Below, piece by piece: positions 20,233-28,325 of a stretch of DNA of 64,000 nt. Both the position numbers and the translations under genes were made by a program. The first letter of the stretch is position 1. The number at the start of each line of letters is the position of its first letter. Origin of the DNA: Prevotella sp. (GTDB lineage: Bacteria; Bacteroidota; Bacteroidia; Bacteroidales; Bacteroidaceae); contig JAFVGI010000015.1 in NCBI GenBank assembly GCA_017475005.1, positions 1 through 64,000 on the forward strand. Reading direction: 5' to 3'. Under the pieces are notes generated by a model. The model saw nothing but the letters and a program-made list of their open reading frames with translations, was not told the origin of the DNA and did no database searches.

Positions 20233-22014
20233 ATGTCTAACTTTAAAAATGTACAGCCACTCGACGACTTCAATTGGGAAGAGTTCGAGAATGGTAGTAT
20301 CTCAAACGCAAGCAAGGAGGCTCAGGAAGAGTCTTACGCTGCAACACTTAACAAGGTGTCTGAAGGTCAGGTAGCAGAAGGCACCGTAATCTCTATCGAC
20401 AAGAAAGAGGTTATCGTAAATATCGGTTACAAGAGCGACGGTATTATCCCAGCTACTGAGTTCCGTTACAATCCTGACCTGAAAATTGGTGACAAGGTAG
20501 AAGTTTACGTTGACACCCAAGAAGACAAGAAGGGACAGCTCGTTCTTTCTCACAAGAAGGCTCGCATGTCAAAGAGTTGGGACCGTGTTAACGAGGCCCT
20601 CAACAATGAGGAAATCGTTCAGGGTTACATCAAGTGCCGCACTAAGGGTGGTATGATTGTTGACGTATTCGGCATCGAGGCATTCTTACCAGGCTCACAG
20701 ATTGATGTACATCCAATCCGCGACTACGACATTTTCGTAGGCAAGACGATGGAGTTCAAGATTGTGAAAATCAATCAGGAGTTCCGCAACGTTGTTGTAT
20801 CTCACAAGGCACTTATCGAGGCAGAGCTCGAAGCTCAGAAGGCAGAAATCATGTCTAAGCTCGAGAAGGGTCAGGTTTATGAGGGAACCGTTAAGAACAT
20901 CACTTCTTACGGTGTATTCATCGACCTCGGCGGTGTTGACGGACTCGTACATATTACAGACCTCTCTTGGGGCCGCGTAAGCGATCCACACGAGGTAGTA
21001 GAACTCGACCAGAAGATCAAGGTTGTTATTCTCGACTTCGATGACGAGAAGAAGCGCATTGCTCTTGGTTTGAAGCAGCTCACTCCACACCCATGGGATG
21101 CACTTGATCCAAACATCAAGGTTGGTGACCGCATCAAGGGTAAGGTAGTTGTTATCGCTGACTACGGAGCATTCGTAGAGGTAGCACCAGGCGTTGAAGG
21201 ACTCATCCACGTTTCTGAGATGTCTTGGAGCCAGCACCTGCGTTCAGCACAGGACTTCCTGCATGTTGGTGACGAGGTGGAGGCAGAAATCCTCACTCTC
21301 GACCGCGACGAGCGCAAGATGTCTCTCGGCATCCGTCAGCTCAAGGAAGACCCATGGGCAACTATCGAGGAGAAGTATCCTGTAGGTTCTAAGCACACAG
21401 CAAAGGTACGCAACTTCACTAACTTCGGTATCTTCGTAGAGCTCGAGGAAGGTGTTGACGGCCTCATCCACATCTCTGACCTCTCATGGACAAAGAAGGT
21501 TAAGCACCCATCAGAGTTCACAAAGGTTGGTGAGACAATCGAGGTAGTAGTACTCGAGATAGACAAGGAAAATCGTCGTCTCTCTCTTGGTCACAAGCAG
21601 CTTGAGGACAATCCTTGGGATACATACGAGACAATCTATACCGCTGGTTCTGTACACAAAGGTGTTGTTTCAGAGGTTATGGAGAAGGGCGCTGTTATCA
21701 CCCTCAACGAAGGTGGTGAAGGCTTCGCAACTCCAAAGCACCTTGTTAAGGAAGACGGCACACAGGCACAGAAGGGTGAAGAGCTCGACTTCCAGGTAAT
21801 AGAGTTCGTTAAGGATTCTAAGCGCATCATCCTCTCTCACTCTCGTACATTCGAGCCAGAGAAGGAAGTAGAAGAGAAGAAGGCTCGCACAGCAAAGCGC
21901 CCAGCAGCTAAGAAGGACGAAGCTTCAATCAACAATGTTGCAGCATCTCAGTCACTTGGCGACTTCGACGCACTTGCAAACCTGAAGGCACAGATGGAGA
22001 AGGGTGACGAGTAA
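20233..22014 (+). CDS. rpsA: 30S ribosomal protein S1
   Basis: A 593-residue protein with six S1 (OB-fold) repeats. Repeats 3-6 contain clear KGKV/YGAFVEV/GLIHVSEMSW or YGVFIDLGG/GLVHITDLSW motifs. S1 binds mRNA leaders and helps initiation on weak ribosome-binding sites, which is important in Bacteroidetes where Shine-Dalgarno sites are poor. The frame is open upstream to 20134 across the promoter; ATG 20233 (MSNFKNVQPLDDFNWEEFENG, in part) is the real start. The tail is Lys/Ala-rich. Confidence 0.96.
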   Translation: MSNFKNVQPLDDFNWEEFENGSISNASKEAQEESYAATLNKVSEGQVAEGTVISIDKKEVIVNIGYKSDGIIPATEFRYNPDLKIGDKVEVYVDTQEDKKGQLVLSHKKARMSKSWDRVNEALNNEEIVQGYIKCRTKGGMIVDVFGIEAFLPGSQIDVHPIRDYDIFVGKTMEFKIVKINQEFRNVVVSHKALIEAELEAQKAEIMSKLEKGQVYEGTVKNITSYGVFIDLGGVDGLVHITDLSWGRVSDPHEVVELDQKIKVVILDFDDEKKRIALGLKQLTPHPWDALDPNIKVGDRIKGKVVVIADYGAFVEVAPGVEGLIHVSEMSWSQHLRSAQDFLHVGDEVEAEILTLDRDERKMSLGIRQLKEDPWATIEEKYPVGSKHTAKVRNFTNFGIFVELEEGVDGLIHISDLSWTKKVKHPSEFTKVGETIEVVVLEIDKENRRLSLGHKQLEDNPWDTYETIYTAGSVHKGVVSEVMEKGAVITLNEGGEGFATPKHLVKEDGTQAQKGEELDFQVIEFVKDSKRIILSHSRTFEPEKEVEEKKARTAKRPAAKKDEASINNVAASQSLGDFDALANLKAQMEKGDE

Positions 22015-22042
22015 TCTTCCCCACTCCACAGTATAAACAAAG

Positions 22043-22076
22043 AGAGGATGCTTTTTAAGGCATCCTCTTTTTTTTA
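22043..22076 (+). terminator. rpsA terminator
   Basis: AGAGGATGC pairs with GCATCCTCT around a short TTTTAAG loop, followed by eight T residues, 29 bases after the stop codon. Confidence 0.9.
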
Positions 22077-22115
22077 TTCCAATAAGTCTTATAGGACCCA
22101 TAGGGCTTATAGGCC

Positions 22116-22619
22116 TTACTTAAACTGCTTCAGCATATTCATGTAAGAATCTCCGTCAGCATATGCGAGGCCGAACTGCAAGGTCTTTGGTGTCTCAAAG
22201 AATGCCGCCATCGTCACTTCATCATAGTAAGCCACAATCTTCCCACCATCCATGAAAAGATACTGATAATCCCTGTATCTGTCCTCCATAAGCGCCTTTA
22301 CCGATGCAGCATCAGATTCTGCCGTAAACTTCTCCTTCAGCTCATAAGTGCGGCTGGTCAATAGCAGCAGGACAAGTTTGTCACCTTTGAAGCCAAACCT
22401 CACATTGGCCCATTCATAGTCATCAACCTCCATATCATGGGCTGTTATTCTATTTGTCCCAGGGGTAAATTCCTTCCCCATTCCTCTCAGCATCTCCTCC
22501 ACCTGCTGGCGCGTAGAAACGCCCAGCTCAAGGTCGAAGAAACGCCTCTGAATCTGCGCCTCCGCCGCTATCGCAACAAACAAAGCAAATAGAAACAATA
22601 TCCTCCGCATTTTTCTCAT
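22116..22619 (-). CDS. Secreted protein of unknown function
   Basis: About 167 residues with an N-terminal signal peptide (MRKMRRILFLFALFVAIAAEA, in part; cleavage likely after AEA). The mature part is mixed alpha/beta with RFFDLELGVSTRQQVEEML, which recalls the start of SmpA/BamE-like folds; this is only a suggestion. ATG 22619 or 22610 is preferred over 22670, which would precede the -7 box (TATTTTTG at 22640-22647). It is monocistronic between the rpsA terminator and a gene-free region. Confidence 0.65.
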   Translation of the reverse strand: MRKMRRILFLFALFVAIAAEAQIQRRFFDLELGVSTRQQVEEMLRGMGKEFTPGTNRITAHDMEVDDYEWANVRFGFKGDKLVLLLLTSRTYELKEKFTAESDAASVKALMEDRYRDYQYLFMDGGKIVAYYDEVTMAAFFETPKTLQFGLAYADGDSYMNMLKQFK

Positions 22620-22639
22620 TTTAGTTATAATTCTGTTTG

Positions 22640-22647
22640 CAAAAATA
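22640..22647 (-). promoter_or_regulatory. -7 box upstream of the secreted unknown gene
   Basis: The minus strand reads TATTTTTG then CAAAC, 20 bases before the chosen ATG. Confidence 0.55.
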
Positions 22648-22869
22648 AATAATTTATTCCTAACCTCCAAATTTTTGGCGTCAAAATAGTTTCACCTGTA
22701 TATTCCAGTGTCTGACTTTCTTATATTTTAACAAAAACAAAGAAAACCCTTTTCGATGTTTGTATGTTCCGTTGGAACTTTGTGTTAAGTGTTATGCCTT
22801 TGTCTTTAAAAATGAACTTTTACGCCTAAGTCACATCCCTTACCACATAACTATCGTTATTACAACCCT

Positions 22870-22902
22870 CGAAAAGAAAAACCCCGCTCATGAGCGGAAA
22901 AA
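22870..22902 (-). terminator. Minus-strand terminator hairpin
   Basis: A perfect palindrome CCGCTCATGAGCGG is followed on the minus strand by GG and a T-rich run (TTTTTCTTTT). It would end a minus-strand transcript coming from the structured element at 22985-23160. On the plus strand it is followed by A residues instead. Confidence 0.6.
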
Positions 22903-22984
22903 ACCGCTGCGCAATGAATCTTAAACTCCTTAAACACTTAAACTTTTAAACTATTATGCAAATCAGTCAATTACATTGTTTGGT

Positions 22985-23160
22985 TTTCTGGGCCGGCGTT
23001 GAGCTCAGGCCGGGGTTTTTGCCCTCCGTAGGATTGGCCTACCTTGGTAGGTGCTGGTGATGGCAGTAGGTGCAATGGAAGTTTGCTTACAATTGCACAG
23101 GCTGACAGCAACGGCTAAGGCCCTGAAAGGGTAGAATCCTACGAGAGGGATGTTATTTCG
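22985..23160. ncRNA. Strongly paired, gene-free element; candidate structured RNA, strand uncertain
   Basis: There is no open frame here. A closing stem of about 14 bp is formed by CCCTCCGTAGGATT near 23022 and AATCCTACGAGAGGG near 23132-23147, with one bulged A. Inside it are hairpins CCTACC/GGTAGG, GTGCAAT/ATTGCAC and CCCT/AGGG (GAAA-type loop), giving a multibranch fold. Just 5' lies a GC hairpin (CCGGC/GCCGG) followed on the plus strand by TTTTT. I do not recognise it as RNase P, tmRNA, 4.5S, 6S or a known riboswitch. Since stems look alike on both strands, direction is open. Confidence 0.5.
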
Positions 23161-23246
23161 GTTTTTGTTTCAAAGCCCTGCGCGCAAGCTAAACACAGGA
23201 TTTTACCAGTGAACCTCAAAATGGGCAAAGAACCTTGTAACGGTTA

Positions 23247-23273
23247 ACGGTTAAAGGTTAACGGTTAAAGTTG
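23247..23273. repeat. AACGGTTAAAGGTT-type tandem repeat
   Basis: Four short copies of GGTTAAcGGTTAAa. The same family (TTAACCGTTAA) occurs at 28268-28325 and 30908-30935. The remaining DNA from 22671 to 23633 contains no gene. Confidence 0.7.
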
Positions 23274-23362
23274 AAATGTTTTTATTTTTTTTGTCTCCCT
23301 AAGGGGGAAATTGTTTTAATCTCCCGAGGGAAAAGATTTTTCCCCTAAGGAAAAATTCCATT

Positions 23363-23441
23363 CAAGGGCCTAAAACACCTGTCCAAAGCCCTAAAACATG
23401 TGTCCAAGGGCCTTGAACATATGTTTCAGGCCCTTGAACAG
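23363..23441. repeat. Degenerate 21-23 base tandem repeats
   Basis: Three and a half copies of a unit like CAAGGGCCTaAAACAtgTGTC. Copies also pair with one another (AAGGGCC / GGCCCTT), so they can fold into hairpins. Around them are several CTCCC/GGGA(G) boxes (23290-23350, 23450-23475). Function unknown. Confidence 0.6.
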
Positions 23442-23501
23442 AAAATATCTCTAGGAGAAAAGAAAAATCTCCCTCGGACAAAAATAATATTCTCCACCCA
23501 T

Positions 23502-23538
23502 AAAAAAAAACTCACACAGACATCAAAATCTGTGTGAG
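23502..23538 (-). terminator. Terminator of the secreted-protein/small-peptide unit
   Basis: CTCACACAGA pairs perfectly with TCTGTGTGAG and is followed on the minus strand by nine T residues, about 95 bases beyond the small peptide stop. Confidence 0.85.
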
Positions 23539-23633
23539 CTTTTATATTTAGGATGAGCTAAAGGCTAACAGCCAAAAGCGTATATTAAAGTAAAATCCTA
23601 GAATGTCATTCTACTAAAAGAATTCTTCACTTT

Positions 23634-23816
23634 TCACTCTTCACTATCAAAGTCCTCGTCCCATCCAGAGAAGCGGCCGCGACGAGTACCTGAGATGGTG
23701 CCACCTTCAGAATAATCTTCAGCATCTTTCAAGTTAACTGGGGTTGAATTGGCAATCATTCCAACGGTAGATACATTCACTACTAACAGTGTTGGATTTA
23801 TATATGTCTTTTTCAT
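23634..23816 (-). CDS. Small MKKTYINP-type peptide, unknown function
   Basis: Sixty residues starting MKKTYINPTLLVVNVSTVGM with a charged, Gly/Arg/Asp-rich C-terminus (GTRRGRFSGWDEDFDSEE). It begins 22 bases after the stop of the large secreted protein and shares its terminator, so they form one unit. Short proteins with this MKKxYxxP N-terminus recur in Prevotella and Bacteroides, often next to surface-protein genes, and have no known function. It has no clear signal peptide. The frame extends to 23879 inside the upstream gene; ATG 23816 is preferred. Confidence 0.65.
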   Translation of the reverse strand: MKKTYINPTLLVVNVSTVGMIANSTPVNLKDAEDYSEGGTISGTRRGRFSGWDEDFDSEE

Positions 23817-23838
23817 TGTTCTTATCTCCTTTCTTAAA

Positions 23839-26047
23839 TTACTTAATCTGTGCACCTGCAGCGTTAAACTTCTTGCCATTCTTTACGATGACGATCTTAC
23901 CATTCTCGATGTATTTTCTATCAGGATTCAAGAAATTCTGAGCCTCAGAAACCTCACCAATTCCTGTTACAGAACCTCCAATAAAGCGTGCTGCTATGCG
24001 TGCTCCACTAACAACTGATGTTGGCACTTTGAAGTAAGCACGGAAGGCAGGAAGAGTAGCAGCATTTGTAACAATCTTTACCAATGAGCCATCATTATAA
24101 GCAAAGTAGCTGTACTCCGCACCACTTGCTGGGATTGTTGTAGCCTCAAGTGTACCAATGAACTCTATGTCACTCTTTGTTGTGACAAGGCTTACAGGTG
24201 TTGCAGCAATACTCTTACCTGTCTCTGAGAGAGAAAGACTACCAGCAGTTGTAGTAACAAGATAAGGCTTATTAGCCTCAGGTGCAGCCACAGAAGTGAA
24301 GTTCATCGTACTTCCTTCTACACTATCAAACTCATAGAAAGTACCCAGTGAATAAGCCTCTTCCTCTGTCAAAGCGAAAGGCAGGCAAACAGTAGTGGTC
24401 TTATCAGCTGTGAATGTACGATTATAAGTAGGTGCTGCAGTTGCAGTAAAGTCTCCAGAAGCCTTGAAAGGTTTACCATCTGTCAATTCAAGATTAGCGC
24501 AAGTACCACTCGTAATTACATTCTTAGTATTTGCCAATGCGCCGTTTCCTGTCGTTCCAAGGAACAGACAATTTGGGTTAGCACTTGTCAAAAGAGTACG
24601 ACCAGCTACTGAGTTAGTTGTAATACCTGTTACACCTGTTGCATCAATACATGTTGCAGAAGCATCTGCAAGAGCTGCCACAGTTTCAGCAAGTGGCATA
24701 CCACAACCAGTAAGAGTATATTGCGGAGCATTAGCTGCAGGAGTATTGTAAACCACAATATTCGTTATGTTTCGACCTGTATGTACACCATCGTTATCAG
24801 CTTTTATGCTCTTTAATGCAACCTTATCACCCCATTTTACAATAGTAGAAAGATCCAAAGAATAATATTTCTCCGTTTCATGCCACGTTGCTACTGATGT
24901 GTTTTTTTGGATTGTAGCTGATTTATCAGCATTTATAAAGAAAGCACGGAATCCATCAGAACTACTCTTACAATAGATACGCAACTCAGAATATGCAGTA
25001 AGGTCAGCATAGTGTGTAGGATCTCCGCTATAGTTACCATAATAGGTATCACTTGTGCCATTCATATTCCAATCAGGAGTTGCTGTACCAGAACCATCAA
25101 TTTTGTTCCACGGTAAAGACTTTAATTGTGTTTCACCAGCCTTTGCACATGACATCGTTTTAAGCATAAATTCAACAGAAGAAATGGTCAAACTCATTTC
25201 TTTCTTTGCAGCTGCTGCGTCAGACTCCCATACCAACTTCTTCACAGGTTTATTATTAATGAATGCATTTGTAGCATTATCATCAATTCCAGAAGGATTC
25301 CATGTATTAGACCATTTAATACTATTCCATGTATTAATTAAGGAATTATCTTCATCATAAAAACGGAGTCTATTAACAATATCATCATCACCAGAGCGTA
25401 CAACATTAAAATGTTTCAGATTCCTTAAATCTACAGGAGATGACAGTATTAATTCCAAGGTACCTGCCGTTCCATCAGAAGTAAGAACACCAGTCCCTTC
25501 ATTATATGAAAGACCACCTGTTGCAACTAAGTCCCCTTTTTCAATAACAGCCTTTCCTGTTGCATCAAAATCCAAAGTTGTAGGTTTTTCAATATAGAAA
25601 TTTGTAACAACAGCAGAGCCAGAAGCAGAATTTGTATTCAATCGAATAGCAGTAACAGTCTTTAGGTCTTCAACAGTTATTTTATCCGCTGCAAATTGCA
25701 AGTTGAAGTCATTAAGAATATCCAATACGATATTGCCATTTCCTGCAATAGATTTTCCTGTAAAGGTCTTGTTGTTTGCAAGAATATCGACACGAAATGC
25801 ATTTTCCACGTTAGACACAGTCAGGCCAATTGTAGTATATGCGCTAAGGTCACCAGAAAAAGAACCGCCAGGTACAGCCATAAAAGCATAAGAACTAGCA
25901 GTCCATGCAAAAGTGTTTGTTCCAGCAGTCCAAGAAGCACTTCCTGTAGCACTAGCAGTACTCAAATCTGCATACTTTTTAGTCGCATAAGAATTTGCCC
26001 CCCCCCAGAAGGAAGAGAGACATCATTAGAAATAAAAATTTTTTCAT
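23839..26047 (-). CDS. Large secreted protein, frame interrupted at a G9 tract in the signal peptide
   Basis: From ATG 26047 the frame gives a signal peptide (MKKFLFLMMSLFLLGG) and then runs into nine consecutive G residues (25998-26006) and a stop at 25983-25985. Removing one G joins it to the 708-residue frame that continues to 23839. That frame has several beta-rich modules, a repeated-type segment (TTVCLPFALTEEEAYSLG, LPAFRAYFKVP) common in Prevotella surface proteins, and a C-terminal tail (YIENGKIVIVKNGKKFNAAG) typical of exported Prevotella proteins. Function unknown; probably exported to the surface. The tract suggests phase variation with the gene off here, or a sequencing error. A TACCTTTG promoter box lies at 26099-26106. 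Confidence 0.75.
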
Positions 26048-26098
26048 TCGTTTTTTAATTTAAAGGTTTTATTATTAATTTTTCAAATTATTCGGGTG

Positions 26099-26106
26099 CA
26101 AAGGTA
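26099..26106 (-). promoter_or_regulatory. -7 box of the secreted-protein gene
   Basis: The minus strand reads TACCTTTG followed by CACCC, about 50 bases before ATG 26047. The -33 region is weak. That a good promoter is retained argues against an old pseudogene. Confidence 0.65.
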
Positions 26107-26239
26107 ATAATTTCGATGGAATCGGGCATTCTGAATTATTACAAAAAAATTTCCCACAATAACATGCTGTATTTTTACGCATTTTTGGGTGCGCGCACAG
26201 CGAAAAAAAGTGTGTTTTTTCAGGTTTTTGTTTAAATAT

Positions 26240-26270
26240 TCGCTAACCACTAAACGCTAACCGCTAACCA
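26240..26270. repeat. CGCTAACCACTAA-type short repeats
   Basis: Three imperfect copies of CGCTAACCACTAA end directly at the stop codon of the esterase gene. A related CGCTAACCGCTCAATGCTAAC tract lies inside the esterase coding region near 26370-26395, another case of repeat entry into a gene. Confidence 0.6.
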
Positions 26271-28055
26271 CTACTCTACCACAATCTTATTACCTTTATT
26301 TATATATATGCCTTTCGTGGTTGGCTTGCTGGTGTACTTGCGGCCTTGCAAGTCGTACCAAGCGTCACCGCTCAACGCTAACCGCTCAATGCTAACCTCA
26401 TCTATTCCTGTCACTCCATAACTTACATTCTCAATGCTGAGCTGACCAATGACACCATCGCTCCATCCTGATGCAGCACTATAGAAGGCTATGACATAAT
26501 CGTCTTGCTTGGTGATATCGAACTCGAAGATCTGCTGTGTAGGAACATCGAAGCTGTTGGCGGCCGAATTGCCGATATTGATATTAGGGGTATAGGTCTG
26601 GCTGGCAACGCTTGTATTGTCCGAAAGCTTATCGATGCTGACCTCTACCTGACCAAAGTTTGACATATTCCAGTTACAAACTCTGTACTTTATTTTATAA
26701 TGTCCTGGGGCGAGCCTGAGCGAATGTCCGCCTTCTGGAAGCCCATACTTTGCCCAACCTTGATGGGCAGTACCATTGACATTGCGAAAGTAAAGACCAT
26801 AAGTGAAGCCCTTCTTTGTGCCTGTAAACTGCAAAACGCGACTGCCTGACGTAAAACCGCTGCTGTAACCTGAGCGCTTTTCGCTGCTGTCATAGAGGGT
26901 CCATCCTGCAGGGATGGCATTTCCCTCGCTAAAACTTGTTGAAAGGCTTAACGCCAAAGTAGGAGTCTGCATTGTCATTACTACAGACGCAGTAGCTGTC
27001 TCACCATCGTTATCAGTAGCCACAACCTGCAGCTTGTGCTTGCCGCTCTTGGCTCCGGAGAGAACTGCCTGATAAGGCTTTGAGGTACATGTGGCAATAA
27101 GTGTGCTGCCATCATAGAACTCCACCTTTTTTATAGTGCCATTAGGGTCTTCGGCTGTTGCTGTGATGGTGACATCAGGAAACTTCACTTCGCCCTTGGG
27201 ACCATAGCTGACACACTTTCCTTCTTCTGCCGGAGAGGTGATTGTCACGATGGGCGCAGTCTTTTTCAAAGAGAAACGCTTACAGAAGTTCCATATCTCC
27301 TTACCAGTATATACCTGTGGTTCCTTGCTTATCCAGTGGCCCTTGTTAGGAAGCTCCAGCAGACGCACTTCTGAACCATCTTGTCCGCCTCCCCAGATAT
27401 GCATCTTACAGCCATTGTAACCATTGTAGTTGCTGATAACCTTCTCTGTTGTAGAGCAGCCATTATGACTTATCCACACATTAAGAGCCGGCTGTGCTCC
27501 GCTAAAACCGCATGTCTCATCTGCAGTACCGTGAATATGCAGGATTGGGATAGCTCGCGCATTAGCATCTGCTGTAGCACCACCCATCGGATAACCGCTA
27601 CATGGGGCGAAGGCTGCTATGAGGTCGGAAATCTTATTCATAGCATGATAGGTCAGCATGCCTCCCATCGAGAAACCTCCGAGATAGACGCGGTTGCGGT
27701 CAATCTTATACTGGGTTGCCATCTTGTCGATGATAGCCTTGATAAAGTTGATGTCGCTATTGCCTGAGATATCCCACGCCTTGTTGATGCCATTAGGGAA
27801 GACAACAACAAACTTTGCAGTATCGCAGACAGACTCCATACTGACCTGATCGTTCTTAAACTCGTTGTTCTGCATCCAGTTGGCATCCTGACTGTATCCG
27901 TGACAGAAGATGAGCAGCGGACGACCCTCACCAAGAGCGCTTGGGGCATAGACATTATAGGTTCGATTTACGCCATCGACAGTGATGTTTTCGGCTGCAG
28001 TTGCTGATACCATTCCTGCAATCAGCAGAAAGAGAGAAAGAAAAAAATGTTTCAT
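26271..28055 (-). CDS. Secreted esterase/depolymerase (PHB depolymerase-like, CE1-type) with Ig-like domain
   Basis: A 594-residue exported protein. It has a signal peptide (1-20) and an alpha/beta-hydrolase of the Esterase_PHB/LpqC class (about 22-260) with CHGY near 51 as oxyanion region. The nucleophile Ser129 is in GGFSMGG, and HIHGTADETC and a late GHW supply likely Asp and His. A bacterial Ig-like domain follows (about 265-365: VTITATAEDPNGTIKKVEF, in part), then a beta-sandwich (about 370-550) and a short C-terminal tail (WYDLQGRKYTSKPTTKGIYI). Related CE1 enzymes remove feruloyl or acetyl groups from xylan; the substrate here is inference. Tail and signal fit export to the cell surface, possibly by the type IX system. 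Confidence 0.82.
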   Translation of the reverse strand: MKHFFLSLFLLIAGMVSATAAENITVDGVNRTYNVYAPSALGEGRPLLIFCHGYSQDANWMQNNEFKNDQVSMESVCDTAKFVVVFPNGINKAWDISGNSDINFIKAIIDKMATQYKIDRNRVYLGGFSMGGMLTYHAMNKISDLIAAFAPCSGYPMGGATADANARAIPILHIHGTADETCGFSGAQPALNVWISHNGCSTTEKVISNYNGYNGCKMHIWGGGQDGSEVRLLELPNKGHWISKEPQVYTGKEIWNFCKRFSLKKTAPIVTITSPAEEGKCVSYGPKGEVKFPDVTITATAEDPNGTIKKVEFYDGSTLIATCTSKPYQAVLSGAKSGKHKLQVVATDNDGETATASVVMTMQTPTLALSLSTSFSEGNAIPAGWTLYDSSEKRSGYSSGFTSGSRVLQFTGTKKGFTYGLYFRNVNGTAHQGWAKYGLPEGGHSLRLAPGHYKIKYRVCNWNMSNFGQVEVSIDKLSDNTSVASQTYTPNINIGNSAANSFDVPTQQIFEFDITKQDDYVIAFYSAASGWSDGVIGQLSIENVSYGVTGIDEVSIERLALSGDAWYDLQGRKYTSKPTTKGIYINKGNKIVVE

Positions 28056-28096
28056 TTTTGTCGTTTAGATATTGTTTTTGTGATTTTATTTTGTTG

Positions 28097-28104
28097 CAAA
28101 AGTA
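28097..28104 (-). promoter_or_regulatory. -7 box of the esterase gene
   Basis: The minus strand reads TACTTTTG followed by CAAC, about 40 bases before the ATG. Confidence 0.65.
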
Positions 28105-28227
28105 TAAAAATAAAAAGAACAAGCATAAAAACGAAAAAAAGATGGTACAAAATGCAATGAAATAGATATATTTCACTAACTTTAAACCTAAGGCAGTAAC
28201 ACATAACAAACAAAAAGATATAAAAAC

Positions 28228-28260
28228 AATCCCGAAGGCAAACACCCTCGGGATTTTTTA
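28228..28260 (-). terminator. Terminator of the TonB-receptor gene
   Basis: AATCCCGA pairs with TCGGGATT and is flanked by T runs on both strands. It lies about 60 bases after the receptor stop. Confidence 0.8.
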
Positions 28261-28267
28261 GTTTCAA

Positions 28268-28325
28268 GTCTTTAACCGTTAAACGCTACAAAGGTCTTTA
28301 ACCGTTAAACGTTAAACGTTACAAC
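28268..28325. repeat. TTTAACCGTTAAACG repeats
   Basis: Three copies of a TCTTTAACCGTTAAACG(C)TACAA unit run into the 3' end of the TonB receptor gene and supply its last codons. Confidence 0.75.

Noticed and set aside
22985..23160. RNase P, tmRNA, SRP or cobalamin riboswitch
   Set aside because: The diagnostic cores of each were looked for on both strands and are missing.
25998..26006. Treating the secreted gene as a plain pseudogene
   Set aside because: Apart from the single-base difference in the G run the frame, promoter and terminator are intact; phase-off or sequencing error is more likely.
23839..28055. Polysaccharide utilisation locus around the esterase
   Set aside because: No SusC/SusD pair or glycoside hydrolase is present; the TonB receptor at 28319 is of metal type and lacks a SusD partner.
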